7,655 bases of DNA from a bacterium (GTDB lineage: Bacteria; Bacteroidota; Bacteroidia; Bacteroidales; Muribaculaceae): the NCBI GenBank assembly GCA_004559845.1, contig SFWW01000070.1:1-7655 (forward strand). Reading direction: 5' to 3'. Shown here piece after piece: positions 6,267 through 7,655 of the stretch. Below the pieces are notes generated by a model. It searched no databases. It had not been told where the DNA came from and worked only from the letters and a program-made list of their open reading frames with translations. Each line of letters opens with the position of its first letter. Within the stretch, counting starts at the first letter, position 1. The translations under genes were made by a program, and so were the position numbers.

Positions 6267-7438
6267 AAGCGATTAACGTAGACATAACTTGCCGAGAGTG
6301 CCATGGGCACGAGCATCAGCAAATAGTGGGTGAGTGAAAATGCTTGATGAACAATGCCTGTGGCAAACAGCACAAGCAGCACGGCTATCCACCCCACATT
6401 TAGCAAATGCAGGGCAAAAAGCACTTGGCGCCCTTGGCGTAGCCACACCAAAACGGCGAGCACCACATACAGCGGATGTAGCCAGAGGGCATTGTAGTTG
6501 GGCGAGGTAAACTCGTGGGTGGAAACAAACACGAGATAGAAAATGATGGCGCCCGTGAGGGCATACAAGCTGTAGAGCAGCGTGTGGAACGGGCGGTTGA
6601 TTTTGCCCCTTCGCACATCGCGCACCGAGATAGCCACCACCAATAGCAGCAACAGCAGTGCCGCAAAGAGCGGCGAGCGATACCACGGTGTGGGAGGCAT
6701 CAGCGCAGCATCGGCGGGATAGTCGGAAAGCACCACGGTGGAAGCCACGAGCGGCTGCTCGGTGCCGGCGGCAGTAGTCACTGTGGCTCGGCTGAAGGCA
6801 TCCATCAGCACCAAGGGGGCAAACATTTGTTGGCGATAGGTGATGGTGGTATCAAGGTCGGCACCCAGCGCCAAGTCGATGCCGAATTGATTCCAAGCAT
6901 AATTGGCATTGTAACGGTGCATCATCTGCCGAAACGATACCGTGGAAGGCGCTTCGGGATGATATTTGAGCGAATCACCCAACACACGCTCAATGATGTC
7001 GCGCGGACGGGTGGCGCAATTGTCGCTCACAAATTTATAGCGATAGGTGGCATTTTCGGGCATGGCGTTCACCACAAGCAAATCACGCACCTTGCGTGCC
7101 TGATCCGCTGATAGATTGAGCACTTGCTCCACGATGCGGCGTCCGGTGTAGCCCCGGGTGGCATACGCAGCTGGCACGGCGCCACAAAGATAATCGGTTT
7201 CGCCCTTCACAAAGCGATACACAAAGCCGGGCGAATTGAAATCAAACAAGCCGTAATTGAAGAAAAAGTCGCCATACGAATCTTGCACGCGCAATTCGGT
7301 GTGACCATACACCTCATACACCTCGCCACCGGGATAGAGCGTGACCAAACTCACCCTAATGCCGGAATCGGGCATCTCGGCGGCGCTCATCATCATGGCG
7401 AGCGTAAGAAAAACGTATGTGAGAATTTTGCGTATCAT
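6242..7438 (-). CDS. lnb: putative lipoprotein N-acyltransferase Lnb (DUF4105 / Lnb_N domain, 5 TM helices)
   Basis: A 398-residue membrane protein with a cleavable or anchoring N-terminal signal (1-20, ending S-A-A before E-M-P), a periplasmic DUF4105/Lnb_N domain (~25-250), and five C-terminal hydrophobic segments (~256-272, 285-305, 320-334, 338-360, 367-387). The domain shows its two hallmark motifs, Y-G-H-T-E-L-R with H46 and S-D-N-C-A-T-R-P with C141, the likely His/Cys pair of an NlpC/P60-like thiol active site. From memory, this architecture is assigned in Bacteroides to Lnb, which acylates the N-terminal cysteine of lipoproteins, the step done by Lnt in Proteobacteria. Bacteroidota can carry several DUF4105 paralogues, so the exact assignment is inferred. 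There is no lipobox cysteine. It has its own promoter, is followed by a small secreted-protein gene that overlaps its end, and lies upstream of secA on the same strand, fitting a role in envelope maturation. Confidence 0.85.
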   Translation of the reverse strand: MIRKILTYVFLTLAMMMSAAEMPDSGIRVSLVTLYPGGEVYEVYGHTELRVQDSYGDFFFNYGLFDFNSPGFVYRFVKGETDYLCGAVPAAYATRGYTGRRIVEQVLNLSADQARKVRDLLVVNAMPENATYRYKFVSDNCATRPRDIIERVLGDSLKYHPEAPSTVSFRQMMHRYNANYAWNQFGIDLALGADLDTTITYRQQMFAPLVLMDAFSRATVTTAAGTEQPLVASTVVLSDYPADAALMPPTPWYRSPLFAALLLLLLVVAISVRDVRRGKINRPFHTLLYSLYALTGAIIFYLVFVSTHEFTSPNYNALWLHPLYVVLAVLVWLRQGRQVLFALHLLNVGWIAVLLVLFATGIVHQAFSLTHYLLMLVPMALSASYVYVNRLCNRAKVK

Positions 7439-7493
7439 TAATTCGGATATGGATGCAGCAACTATCGTGCCACTACCCCAACGTTTGACGTCA

Positions 7494-7501
7494 CAAAGAT
7501 A
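7494..7501 (-). promoter_or_regulatory. -7 promoter element of lnb
   Basis: The minus strand reads TATCTTTG, matching TAnnTTTG and identical to the secA -7 element, including the next base (T). The predicted start is near 7487, with a leader of about 49 nt. The nearest upstream TTG is only about 14 nt away, closer than the usual ~20, so the -33 element is unclear. Confidence 0.55.
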
Positions 7502-7569
7502 GTGATTTCATTTCACAACCGATGAATTTTTGAAAAAAAATGAAAAAAATTGGTAATTTAGAAAACTAT

Positions 7570-7584
7570 AACATTTAAAATGTT
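7570..7584. promoter_or_regulatory. perfect palindrome, candidate operator
   Basis: AACATTT-A-AAATGTT is a perfect 7+1+7 palindrome. Its last two bases are the first two of the TTG -33 element (7583-7585) of the plus-strand promoter. A dimeric regulator bound here would be placed to block or recruit RNA polymerase. In AT-rich DNA short palindromes arise by chance, so this is a candidate only. Confidence 0.35.
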
Positions 7585-7613
7585 GCCAAAACGAAAAAGT
7601 GTGATTAAATTTG
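7583..7613 (+). promoter_or_regulatory. divergent Bacteroidetes promoter (TTG-N20-TAAATTTG)
   Basis: A TTG at 7583-7585 and TAAATTTG at 7606-7613 are separated by 20 nt, which fits the -33/-7 layout of Bacteroidetes sigma-70 promoters. This is the best-formed promoter in the window. Its start site would fall near 7620, reading out of the window to the right, divergent from lnb. Surrounding DNA (7502-7605) is AT-rich with A-tracts at about 7531-7548. Confidence 0.6.
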
Positions 7614-7630
7614 CATCGCAATTAAAAACA

Positions 7631-7655
7631 ATGCTCAAAAGTTTTTATTTTTACT
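7631..7655 (+). CDS. start of an unidentified gene, cut by the window edge
   Basis: An ATG at 7631 opens a frame that stays open to the end of the window (M-L-K-S-F-Y-F-Y). It lies about 10 nt after the predicted start site of the plus-strand promoter and follows an A-rich stretch, as Bacteroidota start codons often do. The basic then aromatic/hydrophobic beginning could be a signal peptide, but eight codons are too few to identify it. Confidence 0.35.

Noticed and set aside
6273..6686. Additional minus- and plus-strand frames within lnb (for example 6400-6666, 6827-7111, 7124-7441)
   Set aside because: These are alternative frames of a well-supported gene, with no signal peptide plus domain logic of their own.
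6242..7438. Lnb candidate as a lipoprotein itself
   Set aside because: The N-terminal hydrophobic stretch is not followed by a lipobox cysteine; the first cysteine is residue 85.
7502..7516. GTGA-N7-TCAC inverted repeat beside the lnb -7 box as a CRP/FNR-type site
   Set aside because: Arms are only 4 bp and the spacing is 7 rather than the 6 of CRP/FNR sites; too weak to call.

Overview
The window looks like a piece of a Bacteroidota (Bacteroidales) chromosome. Evidence for this is a SecA of about 1,120 residues with a CPC-X8-CH zinc tail, an Lnb-type (DUF4105) membrane protein, a bPH_4-type small protein, absence of Shine-Dalgarno sequences, and several matches to the Bacteroidetes -7 promoter motif TAnnTTTG. 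A Muribaculaceae-like gut anaerobe is plausible, but genus is not determinable from sequence reading alone.

Left part (1 to about 2,290, clearly more AT-rich, roughly 40% GC in the gene): the 3' end of a bacterial PH-domain gene closes with a strong intrinsic terminator. Then come two directly repeated ~183-bp elements (340-522 and 1958-2139) that bracket one exported, two-lobed aspartic protease with a C-terminal PDZ domain (734-1927). Each element carries perfect 32-bp inverted ends, and each end is itself a small hairpin. This is the architecture of a REPIN/REP doublet or MITE. No transposase is present in the window. A perfect 13-bp-stem terminator (2238-2274) separates this segment from the convergent secA.

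Right part (2,300 to 7,500, roughly 50-55% GC, all on the minus strand): reading in transcription order, a putative lipoprotein N-acyltransferase gene (lnb, 7438-6242) overlaps a small unrecognised secreted-protein gene (6266-5847). A weak hairpin follows, and then secA (5665-2300) with its own promoter and an ~84-nt leader. The shared theme is envelope biogenesis: SecA drives preproteins through SecYEG, Lnb finishes the lipoproteins that result, and the small protein and the protease are both predicted to be exported.

The right edge (7502-7655) is an AT-rich divergent promoter region. It has a well-spaced TTG-N20-TAAATTTG promoter on the plus strand, a perfect 15-bp palindrome touching its -33 element, and the first eight codons of a gene that runs out of the window.

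The most noteworthy item is the pair of REPIN-like elements. All 12 substitutions between the copies avoid the inverted ends and three internal stems, and the two copies frame a compositionally distinct protease gene.
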